This document shows, piece after piece, positions 16,934 to 24,928 of a stretch of 32,498 bases of DNA. The position numbers and the translations under genes are program-made. The stretch lies in NCBI GenBank assembly GCA_043721435.1, contig JAYSQR010000023.1, forward strand, positions 1 through 32,498, written 5' to 3'. Position 1 is the first letter of the stretch; every line of letters begins with the position of its first letter. This stretch comes from VFJL01 sp043721435. Lineage in GTDB: Bacteria > Pseudomonadota > Gammaproteobacteria > Burkholderiales > Nitrosomonadaceae. The notes under the pieces were generated by a model. The model had not been told where the DNA came from and made no database searches. It worked only from the letters and a program-made list of their open reading frames with translations.

Positions 16934-17471
16934 ACCCTTATTCTTGGGGGGTTGAGGACGAGCAGCGTATCAATCATTTCTTGAATATTCCAGAGCTGAG
17001 CTCAGGCGGTGAAAACGCGCGCAATTGTACACCGGCAGGTATGCAATTACCAGCTTGGCCACTGCTCTGCAGCCCCATCGTGACGGGCCAGGGAACCGCT
17101 GAATAAGTCCTCCGTGGAGCGCGTTGCTGGCAAAATCTGGATGATCGCAAGGCGCACGACGCAGGTCGTAGCTCGGCCTACGAGGCCAAGGAGCGCAACA
17201 CAGCAAGCACCAGATTTTGCCGCAACCCTACGGGACGGGGCTTTGCGGGCGGTCTGCGGTGTCAGGCTCGTAGCGAAGGGCGCGTTCTCGCCTTTCGTGC
17301 ATCCCATCCCGCAAAGCCGCCGTCGCGCCCGCGTGGGACTTGTTCAGCGGTTCCTTAAATAAAATAAGCTGTTTCAGTTTCTCGCAGAGTATCCCCGCTG
17401 GTGGTAGGATAGCGTTCGCGGGACAAATCCGTCCTCAGAATACGTATTCCTGATCCCCATTATTGGATTGA
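16934..17471. other. Divergent intergenic region carrying a MITE-like element
   Basis: 538 bp between the divergent transferase and CMP-sugar operons with no convincing gene. It holds a 263-bp inverted-repeat element (17092-17354). The 117 bp on its right side, up to the first possible start of the cytidylyltransferase, must contain that operon's promoter unless the element supplies one. I could not pick out a credible -35/-10 pair. Confidence 0.6.
17092..17354. mobile_element. MITE-like non-coding element, 263 bp
   Basis: Terminal inverted repeats of 19 bp with one mismatch: ggaaccgctgaataagtcc at 17092-17110 and the complement of ggaaccgctgaacaagtcc at 17336-17354. Internal nested hairpins are visible: tcgtag/ctacga near 17167-17184, ggctttgcggg at 17239-17249 with its complement at 17308-17318, and cgaagggcg/cgcctttcg between them. 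There is no transposase frame and no clear target duplication. The form is that of a miniature inverted-repeat element mobilised in trans by an IS transposase; IS family not determined. Small open frames across it are not supported as genes. Confidence 0.75.
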
Positions 17472-17534
17472 ATGGCCAATAATCAAGAGCAGGGTACCAA
17501 TCGACCGACAAACGCCAACAAACCTAAATTACCA

Positions 17535-18284
17535 ATGAAAACAATTGCTGTGATACCGGCACGCATGGGTTCGTCGCGTTTCCCGGGCAAACCGCTCGCA
17601 AAGCTGCTGGGGCGCACCATGCTGGAACATATCTACAAGCGCGTTACCCTGAGCAATGCGCTCGACGCCACTTATATTGCCACTTGCGATGAAGAGATCC
17701 GGCAGGCGGCGCAGAGTTTCGGTGCTGCCGTGATCATGACCGCCGATACCCATGAACGCGCCAGCGATCGCGTTGCCGAAGCAGTCGCCGGGATTGATGC
17801 GGAGCTCATTGTCATGGTACAGGGTGACGAACCGATGACGCGTCCGGAGATGATCGATGCAGCGGTAGCACCATTCCGCGACGATCCGCAACTGGGATGT
17901 GTGAATCTGGTGCGCCGCATCGAAAACGAAGTTGATTTCTACGATGTCAATACCATTAAGGTGGTAATGAATCAACAAGGCGATGCGCTTTATATGTCAC
18001 GGCAACCGATCCCAACTCTGGCCAAATCAGGTTTCGCCCAGACTCTGGCTTACAAACAGGTATGCATCATCCCGTTTCGGCGCGCCACCTTGTTCGACTA
18101 CACCCGACTACCGTCGACGCCATTGGAACGACTGGAATCGGTGGATATGCTGCGGCTGTTGGAACATGGTTACCGGGTAAAAATGGTGGAAACCGGGCTT
18201 GACACCCAGGCGGTGGATACCGAGGCTGATCTGGCGCGCGTGGCCGGACTGATGGCAGCAGACCCCCTGCTCGCCTCTTATTGA
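17535..18284 (+). CDS. CMP-sugar synthetase, KdsB-like (3-deoxy-manno-octulosonate cytidylyltransferase family)
   Basis: A 249-residue cytidylyltransferase that activates a 2-keto sugar acid with CTP. The nucleotide-binding loop VIPARMGSSRFPGKPLA begins at residue 6, and VQGDEPM and DTEADLARV near the end are KdsB features. It differs from housekeeping KdsB: the segment after the CTP-binding part reads THERASDRVAEAV instead of the HxSGTERLAEV pattern, and the C-terminal half is divergent, so the substrate may not be Kdo. I start at the ATG at 17535 because family members begin there; an ATG at 17472 in the same frame would add 21 polar residues. Neither has a good Shine-Dalgarno. First gene of a five-gene operon. 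Confidence 0.8.
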   Translation: MKTIAVIPARMGSSRFPGKPLAKLLGRTMLEHIYKRVTLSNALDATYIATCDEEIRQAAQSFGAAVIMTADTHERASDRVAEAVAGIDAELIVMVQGDEPMTRPEMIDAAVAPFRDDPQLGCVNLVRRIENEVDFYDVNTIKVVMNQQGDALYMSRQPIPTLAKSGFAQTLAYKQVCIIPFRRATLFDYTRLPSTPLERLESVDMLRLLEHGYRVKMVETGLDTQAVDTEADLARVAGLMAADPLLASY

Positions 18285-18336
18285 AACCAGGCGCCGCCTG
18301 CGGGTGCATTGCAGCGGCCTTTATTAAGGAATGTTT

Positions 18337-19098
18337 ATGCAATTGAAATCGAAACTGGCCCAGGGCGAGTTGACCATAGGCTCATGGGTCACGCTGGGGC
18401 ACCCGGCGATAGCCGAAATCATGGCTGCTGCCGGGTTTGACTGGCTGGTGCTGGATATGGAGCACAGTGTGCTGGAGTTGAGCGAAGTCCAAACCCTGAT
18501 CCAGGTTCTTGACGGGCAGCAGTGTCCGGCCATTGTGCGGCTGACTTCGAACCATCCTGACCAGATCAAGCGAGTCATGGACGCGGGCGCAACCGGCGTC
18601 ATGGTGCCCATGGTCAAATCTGCTGCTGACGCCAGGGCAGCGGTGCAGGCGGTTTATTATCCACCCCGGGGACAACGCGGGGTCGGCCTGGCCCGCGCCC
18701 AGGGTTATGGCGCACGGTTTCAGCAATACCGGGGCTGGCTGGAGGATAACGCCGTCATTGTGGCTATGATAGAACATGTGGATGCGGTCAAGGCCATTGA
18801 TGCGATTCTCGCTGTTGACGGGATTGACGCCTATATCATCGGCCCTTACGATTTATCCGGTTCCATGGGGCGGCCCGGCGAACTCGATCACCCGGAAGTG
18901 CAATCCGCAATAGCGCAAGTGCTGGAAGCCGGACAGCGTTCGGGCAAGCCGGGAGGTATCCATGTGATCGAACCGGATCAAGATGAGTTGCAGCGGCGTA
19001 TTGCGGCTGGCTTCAACTTTCTCGGTTATGGCCTGGATATCCGCATTCTCGACTCACTCTGCCGCAGCCATATGCAAAACATCAGGGCAAACCTGTGA
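18337..19098 (+). CDS. HpcH/HpaI-family class II pyruvate aldolase
   Basis: A 253-residue TIM-barrel aldolase of the HpcH/HpaI family, which makes or cleaves 4-hydroxy-2-keto acids from pyruvate and an aldehyde with a divalent metal. Expected residues are in place: H43 in DMEHS (base), R68 (pyruvate carboxylate), E146 in MIEH and D172 in GPYDLSGSMG (metal ligands), spaced as in HpcH (H45, R70, E149, D175). The Shine-Dalgarno aagga at 18326-18330 touches the ATG at 18331 but is correctly spaced from the ATG at 18337, which decides the start. Its stop overlaps the next gene (GTGA). In this context it is more likely biosynthetic than a catabolic aromatic-pathway enzyme. Confidence 0.85.
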   Translation: MQLKSKLAQGELTIGSWVTLGHPAIAEIMAAAGFDWLVLDMEHSVLELSEVQTLIQVLDGQQCPAIVRLTSNHPDQIKRVMDAGATGVMVPMVKSAADARAAVQAVYYPPRGQRGVGLARAQGYGARFQQYRGWLEDNAVIVAMIEHVDAVKAIDAILAVDGIDAYIIGPYDLSGSMGRPGELDHPEVQSAIAQVLEAGQRSGKPGGIHVIEPDQDELQRRIAAGFNFLGYGLDIRILDSLCRSHMQNIRANL

Positions 19099-20033
19099 GC
19101 AAGCTTGTCATCTCCACCTCCTCGTTCGATGTGGACAACAATCCTCCGCTCCAGCGTCTGCTGAAAGCGGGGATGCAGATTGTCAGCAACAGCCACGGGC
19201 GAAAACTCACCGAAGAAGAGATCAGCGGATTACTGGGTACCGATACTGTCGGCATGATCGCCGGCATAGAACCATTGACTGAAAACGTATTCGCATCTGC
19301 CAACAGCCTGCGGGTGATAGCACGCTGTGGTGCAGGTCTGGACAGTGTTGATCTGGCGGCGGCACAGCGGCGCAATATTGCCGTCTCCAATACGCCGGAA
19401 GCCCCGTCCCAAGCAGTAGCAGAACTCACGCTGGGTTTGATGTTGGCCGCGCTGAGACGGCTATGTCAGACCGACCGGCAGTTGCGTGCAGGCGAGTGGC
19501 CGCGGATGCAAGGTCAACTGCTCGCCGCCCAATTGGTAGGCATCGTTGGCTTGGGACACATCGGTCGCCGTGTTGCCCGCCTATGCCAGGCCTTCGGCGC
19601 TGAAGTCGTGGCGCACGATCCTTATGTAAATCAGTCACCGGACGGGGTAACATTGCTGTCGCTGGAAAAATTGCTGACGGAAGCGGACGTCGTCAGCCTG
19701 CACCTGCCCTATGGCACCGGCACCCACCACCTGCTGAACGCTGTGGCGTTTGCGCGCATGAAGCCGGGGGCCGTGGTGATCAACGCTGCGCGCGGCGGTC
19801 TCATCGATGAGACCGCGCTGGGCGAAGCATTGGCTTCTGGAAAGCTGGGTATGGCCGCACTCGACGTTTTCGAGCAGGAACCATATCGCGGTCCGCTACT
19901 CAAATGTGACAACATAATTCTGACCTCTCACATCGGCTCTCTTGCCAGAGAATCGCGCCAACGTATGGAAGTCGAGGCTGCAGAGAATCTGCTGCAGGGG
20001 TTGATCAAAGCAGGTTTAATGGAAAATAAATAA
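19095..20033 (+). CDS. D-isomer-specific 2-hydroxyacid dehydrogenase (SerA-like)
   Basis: 312 residues, the catalytic and NAD domains of the D-2-hydroxyacid dehydrogenase family without the C-terminal ACT domain of SerA. The NAD-binding motif GLGHIGRRVA is near residue 155; the catalytic triad is visible as R in NAARGGLID, E in FEQEP and H in TSHIGS. It starts with a GTG overlapping the aldolase stop by 4 bp. The family oxidises or reduces 2-hydroxy/2-keto acids. A housekeeping serine-pathway role is possible, but tight coupling to the aldolase and the CMP-sugar synthetase suggests it processes a sugar-acid intermediate; that is inference. Confidence 0.83.
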   Translation: MSKLVISTSSFDVDNNPPLQRLLKAGMQIVSNSHGRKLTEEEISGLLGTDTVGMIAGIEPLTENVFASANSLRVIARCGAGLDSVDLAAAQRRNIAVSNTPEAPSQAVAELTLGLMLAALRRLCQTDRQLRAGEWPRMQGQLLAAQLVGIVGLGHIGRRVARLCQAFGAEVVAHDPYVNQSPDGVTLLSLEKLLTEADVVSLHLPYGTGTHHLLNAVAFARMKPGAVVINAARGGLIDETALGEALASGKLGMAALDVFEQEPYRGPLLKCDNIILTSHIGSLARESRQRMEVEAAENLLQGLIKAGLMENK

Positions 20034-20036
20034 ACG

Positions 20037-20969
20037 ATGATATCTGACAAAATTGCTATTGTGTTCGGTGGCAGCGGCTTTCTTGGCAGTCATGTGGCTG
20101 ATGCGCTGTCGGCTGTCGGCTACCGGGTGCGCTTGTTTGATCGTTGTCCGTCACCCTACCGCAGTCCCGATCAGGAGATGATCATCGGTGACATTATGAA
20201 TCTCGATCAGGTGACAGAAGCGGCCCGCGGTGCCAGCGTAGTCTATAATTTTGCTGCCATCGCCGACATTGATGAAGCTCACGACAAACCGCTGGCTACC
20301 GCTACCATCAACGTCCTGGGCAATATGCACGTACTGGAAGCAGCCCGCCTTGCCGGCGCTCACCGTTTCGTCTTCGCCAGCACCATTTACGTCTACTCTG
20401 AGTCCGGCTCCTTCTACCGTGCCAGTAAGCAGGCGGCAGAGCGCTTTATCGAAACCTACCACGAGCGCTACGGGCTGGACTACAGCATTTTGCGCTACGG
20501 TTCTCTATACGGCAGGCGTGCTGATGCGCGCAATGGCATCTACCGGATGCTGCACGAGGCAGTAGAACGGCATTCGATCACTTATCAGGGTAGTGGTGAA
20601 GCGATCCGCGAGTACATTCATGTCGAGGACGCAGCGCGCATGAGTGTGCAGATACTGGCACCCGAGTTCGCCAACCGTCATCTGATCCTGACCGGACAGG
20701 AACGGTTGCGCATCAAGGACGTCATGACTATGATCTCGGAAATCATGCCGTGGCCGGTGGAACTGCATTTTGATGAAGCCAATGCGGTACATCACTACGA
20801 GGTAACGCCCTACGCGTTTCAGCCGCGCGTTGGCCGGAAACTGATGCTCAACGAACATGTCGATCTGGGTCAGGGTCTGCTTGATTGCCTCAGGGATATC
20901 CACACGGCCCTGCATCACTCCAGTGAAGACGATGACGCCACGCCAGCGGTATCCGACAACAGGGCATGA
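20037..20969 (+). CDS. NAD-dependent nucleotide-sugar epimerase/dehydratase
   Basis: A 310-residue extended SDR. The NAD-binding motif FGGSGFLGSHV starts near residue 10, the serine/threonine region ASTIYVYS precedes YRASK (the YxxxK pair), and LRYGSLYGRR and REYIHVEDAA are typical of nucleotide-sugar 4-epimerases and dehydratases. The C-terminal tail is acidic and unconserved. The start lies 3 bp after the previous stop, and the gene overlaps the phosphatase gene by 4 bp (ATGA). Substrate unknown: it could act on a nucleotide sugar that provides the aldehyde precursor for the aldolase, or on the activated product. Confidence 0.83.
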   Translation: MISDKIAIVFGGSGFLGSHVADALSAVGYRVRLFDRCPSPYRSPDQEMIIGDIMNLDQVTEAARGASVVYNFAAIADIDEAHDKPLATATINVLGNMHVLEAARLAGAHRFVFASTIYVYSESGSFYRASKQAAERFIETYHERYGLDYSILRYGSLYGRRADARNGIYRMLHEAVERHSITYQGSGEAIREYIHVEDAARMSVQILAPEFANRHLILTGQERLRIKDVMTMISEIMPWPVELHFDEANAVHHYEVTPYAFQPRVGRKLMLNEHVDLGQGLLDCLRDIHTALHHSSEDDDATPAVSDNRA

Positions 20970-21607
20970 GTACGGCAGACTGGCAAGCCATCATCTTCGA
21001 CTTTGACGGGGTGCTGGTTGAATCCGGAGATATCAAGACACAAGCTTTCGCTGATCTCTACCACCCCCATGGCGAGGCGGTGGTGGCGGCAGTGGTTCAG
21101 TACCATAGGCTGCACGGCGGCATGTCGCGCTACCAGAAATTCCGCTACTTTCAGCAATACCTGCTGGGCAAGCCGCCGCTGACGCCGGGTGAAGAACAGG
21201 AACTGGATCAGCAGTTTTCCGCACGGGTGGTCGAAGCTATCATCGCCAGCCAAGCGGTGCCCGGCGCTGACGAATTCATTCGTCAAGAAGCAGCGCGCAT
21301 ACCTTTGTTCGTCGCCTCCGGCACACCGGAAACAGAGCTAAATGACATCGTCACACGGCGCGGTCTGGCACCTTACTTTACCGGGGTACGCGGCTCCCCC
21401 ACATCAAAACAAGCATTGATCGCGGACATCCTGTCAACCCATGCCCTTACCCCCGAGCGTGTGCTGATGATTGGCGACGCGCTGATTGATTATCAGAGCG
21501 CACAGCTGAACGGCGTTGCATTTCTGGGCCGGGTACGGGCTGGGGACGATAATCCCTTCCCGCCACAGGTGAAAACGGTAGCCGATCTGAGCTCACTGCT
21601 CACCTGA
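20966..21607 (+). CDS. HAD-superfamily phosphatase
   Basis: A 213-residue HAD hydrolase with a helical cap (Gph/beta-phosphoglucomutase type). The nucleophile motif DFDGVLVES is near residue 12, motif II is the serine/threonine in FVASGTPE, and motif IV is GDALIDYQSA. As last gene of the operon it probably dephosphorylates a sugar-phosphate intermediate before CMP activation, as KdsC does in Kdo synthesis, although KdsC belongs to a different, capless HAD type. ATGA overlap with the epimerase gene shows translational coupling. Confidence 0.85.
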   Translation: MSTADWQAIIFDFDGVLVESGDIKTQAFADLYHPHGEAVVAAVVQYHRLHGGMSRYQKFRYFQQYLLGKPPLTPGEEQELDQQFSARVVEAIIASQAVPGADEFIRQEAARIPLFVASGTPETELNDIVTRRGLAPYFTGVRGSPTSKQALIADILSTHALTPERVLMIGDALIDYQSAQLNGVAFLGRVRAGDDNPFPPQVKTVADLSSLLT

Positions 21608-21618
21608 ATGGAATCAGT

Positions 21619-21637
21619 CTTTTCGATATCAGAAAAG
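21619..21637. terminator. Weak hairpin between convergent genes
   Basis: cttttc and gaaaag form a 6-bp, AT-rich stem around a 7-base loop, 11 bp after the phosphatase stop and 27 bp from the end of the convergent gene. There is no following T-run, so it is a doubtful terminator. Confidence 0.25.
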
Positions 21638-21663
21638 GTGGAATGCATCCCGCGAGACAGGCA

Positions 21664-22635
21664 TCAACGCAGCACACCGCGCCGCAACAGTTGCCAGAAA
21701 ACCTTATAACCCCACAGCACGGGATGGCGTCGCAGCATGGGGGTAACCTCGACACACACTCCGGTGTGGCGTTCGATTTTCCATGCAGCGTAATTTACGC
21801 AATCCCGGAAGGTAAATGCCGCCTTCGTCAGCCGCAACACCGACAGAATTCGTCCCTGCCAGCGGCGCAGCCGCCAGCGCCGCAATGAACGGTGTTGCTC
21901 CGCCGCATCAGCCAGACAGCGGTAATTGCCATCCGGTAAAACCTCCAGCTTTCCCGTCAGCACCGGTGCAGCCTGCGCCGTCAGCCGTGTATAGTCATCC
22001 AGATTAAGCTGAGTGAGCTGGCGCGCGCGCGTTTCCCGCTCGGCCCGGAGTTCCGCCGCATAGGTCAGAGTCAAACCCTTGGTCCAGATTTCTTCTGCGT
22101 TCACCACGCATGGGCCCAGCGCTGGAATGCTGGACTCGAGAAATGTTACCACCGCATGCGCCAGCGCGTGGCAGATACGCTGGCGGGTAACTTCATCGCG
22201 CACATACAGCAGCCGCGTGGGTTGAGCAAACCGCGCCCAGAGATAGGGATGAAACCAGTACCGGGTGCCATGTTCGAAATCCGCCATTGAAACCACTGCA
22301 TATTTGGCCCGGAACTTCTTTTCCTGCCCGGATGCCTCCAGATAAAATACGTTCGGCGCCAGCCACGCATTGAGATAGCGTAAGTAGTGTTCCGGGTAAG
22401 CGTGACTGTAATTGTCCACCACGACGTAAAAATCTACGACCCCGTCAGCAGCATCCTGCGAACGCAGGCACGATCCATAGAGAACCACGGCATCCAGCGA
22501 CGCTCCGAAACGTGACTTTAGCTCTTCAACCAGGACTGAAAAATCTGCTGGCACCGCTCTGGAACTCAAAGATGCCACCTCGGCAATCAAGCCATCCGGG
22601 AGCTGTTGCGCAGATGTCGATAGGTGGTTCGTCAT
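21664..22635 (-). CDS. Tam41-like nucleotidyltransferase (candidate phosphatidate cytidylyltransferase)
   Basis: 323 residues. The nucleotidyltransferase core VVLYGSCLRSQ, then VVDFYVVVDN, gives the GS...D-x-x motif. Beyond that, blocks occur in the order seen in mitochondrial Tam41 (Mmp37 family): NVFYLE, KYAVVSM, a W...RFAQP segment matching Tam41's W...GRLQKP, and LTYAAELR matching LSYAGDIR. Tam41 makes CDP-diacylglycerol from phosphatidate and CTP without the CdsA membrane fold. The C-terminus (residues about 270-323) is basic with an amphipathic character that could dock on membranes. The start overlaps the lipid kinase stop by 4 bp. I recognise the family by motif order only; no alignment was run. 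Confidence 0.6.
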   Translation of the reverse strand: MTNHLSTSAQQLPDGLIAEVASLSSRAVPADFSVLVEELKSRFGASLDAVVLYGSCLRSQDAADGVVDFYVVVDNYSHAYPEHYLRYLNAWLAPNVFYLEASGQEKKFRAKYAVVSMADFEHGTRYWFHPYLWARFAQPTRLLYVRDEVTRQRICHALAHAVVTFLESSIPALGPCVVNAEEIWTKGLTLTYAAELRAERETRARQLTQLNLDDYTRLTAQAAPVLTGKLEVLPDGNYRCLADAAEQHRSLRRWRLRRWQGRILSVLRLTKAAFTFRDCVNYAAWKIERHTGVCVEVTPMLRRHPVLWGYKVFWQLLRRGVLR

Positions 22636-23648
22636 TGTTGCGGGTCAGTATTTTTATCGCCAGGCACCAGAAAGGTAACCGGTCCGGCTGCCGAAATACG
22701 TAGTGGCCCATCCTGGCTTGTCGCCCGATGGAATTCACCATCGATGATGTAGTCGTCATCCATCAGCAGCTCCAATGCGCTGGTATTGTGGCTGTGGTAG
22801 CCGTCTTGTTCCTTGATGGCATCGCTGTGACCGGAAAGCAGCAGCCATAATGCGCGCCAGGGATGATTCCGCTGCTGCTCAACAAATGTAACATGTAGCG
22901 GTTCCTGCTCCCGCCCCCAGTAGGGACGCATGCTAAACAGCAGGCGATCAAGCGCGCTGGCGAAAAGAAACAGATAAGTTCCATTGCGGACTTCTCCACT
23001 CGCCTCGATAATTGACATCCGAATCGGTGCCCATGGCCCATGTCGCCGTCCAAGAATCACGCCGGCAAGATAACCTAACATGATGATGCCAGAATAAATT
23101 TCTCCGGTGATGCCCAGCCGTTTGACCTTACTGCGGGAGAATATCACGGCATGGGCAATGAGGCCGACGCCGAAGAACATGCCATAAATCTTGGTGGCGC
23201 CGGGCTGCTCGATGCACAATACCGGGCGTTGTAACAATACGGGCGCAGTCTGTTGCGACAGACAATCGCTTAACTGCCGCAGGATGACCTCCGGTTTATC
23301 GTGTATCCCCAGATCCAGCGCGGTCATGTTGGTGGTGCCACCGGGAACGATGGTCAGAACCGGCCATTTTGCAGGTCGGGTTGTGAACAAGTGAGTCAAC
23401 ACCGCCTGCACCGTGCCATCCCCACCAATGATTACCAGCAAATCGATATCGGCTTGCAGAAAAGCATCCACCGATGCACCGATCTCCGACGCGCTCGTTA
23501 CCTCCCGGCAGACCGCACCGGGAATTCTGGCCAGCATACGTCTTATCGCGTCTATATGCTTGCGGATACGTCCGCTGAGAGGATTCAAAAGCAGCCCGAC
23601 TTTGGCTGTTCCCGTCCCCAATCTATCGATCTGCGACTGTTCTAGCAT
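22632..23648 (-). CDS. Diacylglycerol kinase-family lipid kinase
   Basis: Belongs to the diacylglycerol/sphingosine/YegS kinase superfamily, which phosphorylates lipid hydroxyls with ATP. Motifs in order: VGLLLNPLSGR at the N-terminus, IIGGDGTVQ (nucleotide binding), VPGGTTNM, and a C-terminal beta-sandwich part ending in DDDYIIDGE. I use the ATG at 23648 (338 residues) because the family begins just before the NPLSG motif; the frame extends to an ATG at 23774, but those 42 residues show no resemblance. The gene overlaps the Tam41-like gene by 4 bp. The 215 bp between it and lptG contain no recognisable gene. Confidence 0.82.
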   Translation of the reverse strand: MLEQSQIDRLGTGTAKVGLLLNPLSGRIRKHIDAIRRMLARIPGAVCREVTSASEIGASVDAFLQADIDLLVIIGGDGTVQAVLTHLFTTRPAKWPVLTIVPGGTTNMTALDLGIHDKPEVILRQLSDCLSQQTAPVLLQRPVLCIEQPGATKIYGMFFGVGLIAHAVIFSRSKVKRLGITGEIYSGIIMLGYLAGVILGRRHGPWAPIRMSIIEASGEVRNGTYLFLFASALDRLLFSMRPYWGREQEPLHVTFVEQQRNHPWRALWLLLSGHSDAIKEQDGYHSHNTSALELLMDDDYIIDGEFHRATSQDGPLRISAAGPVTFLVPGDKNTDPQQ

Positions 23649-23863
23649 CTGTCTCAACCAGTACACGGCTAAAAATCCGGACAGGCGGTTTCTCTTGATC
23701 CCGGCCGGGAATGCTCTCTCCAAATGCCGCTGTAAAGTACCATGACTGCGCCAAGCACACCAGCCAATTACCACCCTGTATGACAGAAATAACGGCGCAT
23801 GAGCAATGCTCAGATCATGACCAGACCGCCATCATAGCCGCGCGGGATTTATTCAGAAGTACC

Positions 23864-24928
23864 CTAAAAGACCCGCCGTAGCCAGAGATTGGCCAAGGCG
23901 ATCAGCGCCAATCCCGGGAGCAGCGCGGTCAGCAGCGGATTGAGATGCAGCAGCAAACCAGCATTTGCAATAATCTGATCAAGCAGATAAACGCCCACGC
24001 CAATCAAGGAAGCGAGCACTACCTGTTTACCAAGACCTGTGCGCACCGAACCGAGAACAAAGGGTATGGAAAACAGCAGCATCGCGATGGTTGTCAATGC
24101 TCCCCCCATCTTGCGCCACAAAGCCAGCGCATAGGCGTCTGCCTCCTGACCCGTGGCGCGCAGAAAACGCACATGCTGAAATAGCTCAGTAGGTGAAAGA
24201 CTCTCCGGTGACTTGGTCAGAGTCGAGATATCACCCGGATTCACGAATGATTTCCAGTTCATTGAGCTCGCATTTACCGACTCAATCTGCTCGCCGGTAA
24301 ACGTCTTGGTGACAACATTATTCAACTCCCAGAGATTATCATCAAGAATATTGGCATGTTGGGCATGAATATAGGTCAGCAAGAAACCATTATCATCAAA
24401 GTGCATCAACTCGATATTCTCTGCCCTTTTGATGCCCTGCATTTCACCGATGCGTAATATATTCCGCTCATCCCGGGTCCAGATCCCAAGATTCTTGCCC
24501 AGTTCCGCAGTCTTCCCGAGAGCAGTGGCCTGATGCGAAATGGCTTTCTGCTGGAAATGTGGGGCAATAAATTGCTCCAGTACGGCAATGAATAACAACA
24601 GGACCAATCCGACCCCGAGTGGGGCCAGGCTGATGCGAACAGGGGAGAGACCTGCTACCCGTAGTGCGGTCAGTTCCAGGTTAACCGCCAATCGTCCCAA
24701 AGCAAACACAGTTCCCAGTAATGCGATGAATGGCGCAAGCTGAATAAATCTGCGCGGTAACAACAATGCCGTGTGCAGAAATGCATCCGGCACGCGGTAA
24801 GTTCCTTTGCCGACGTCGCCGAGTTGATCCAACAAATCGAGAAAAGCGAATGCCGGCAAAATTACCGCAGTGGCAACGACCAGGCCGATGAAAACCTGCA
24901 ACGCGAGATAACGGTTAATTATTGTCAT
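23864..24928 (-). CDS. lptG: LPS export permease LptG
   Basis: 354 residues. LptG is one of two inner-membrane permeases of the LptBFGC transporter that extracts LPS and passes it to LptC. Hydrophobic segments cluster at the N-terminus (about 10-30, 55-80, 95-120) and C-terminus (about 270-350), flanking a periplasmic beta-jellyroll of about 150 residues, the standard layout. The cytoplasmic coupling-helix sequence ELTALRVAGLS contacts the ATPase LptB. The start is the ATG at 24928, overlapping the lptF stop by 4 bp; an open extension further upstream lies entirely within lptF. LptB and LptC are not in the window. Confidence 0.9.
   Translation of the reverse strand: MTIINRYLALQVFIGLVVATAVILPAFAFLDLLDQLGDVGKGTYRVPDAFLHTALLLPRRFIQLAPFIALLGTVFALGRLAVNLELTALRVAGLSPVRISLAPLGVGLVLLLFIAVLEQFIAPHFQQKAISHQATALGKTAELGKNLGIWTRDERNILRIGEMQGIKRAENIELMHFDDNGFLLTYIHAQHANILDDNLWELNNVVTKTFTGEQIESVNASSMNWKSFVNPGDISTLTKSPESLSPTELFQHVRFLRATGQEADAYALALWRKMGGALTTIAMLLFSIPFVLGSVRTGLGKQVVLASLIGVGVYLLDQIIANAGLLLHLNPLLTALLPGLALIALANLWLRRVF

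Noticed and set aside
17047..17307. 86-codon minus-strand open frame across the MITE-like element
   Set aside because: It runs through the inverted-repeat structure, has no plausible ribosome site and looks like the spurious frames that repeated elements generate.
23649..23774. N-terminal extension of the lipid kinase to the ATG at 23774
   Set aside because: The 42 residues show no family resemblance, and the kinase domain begins just after the ATG at 23648.
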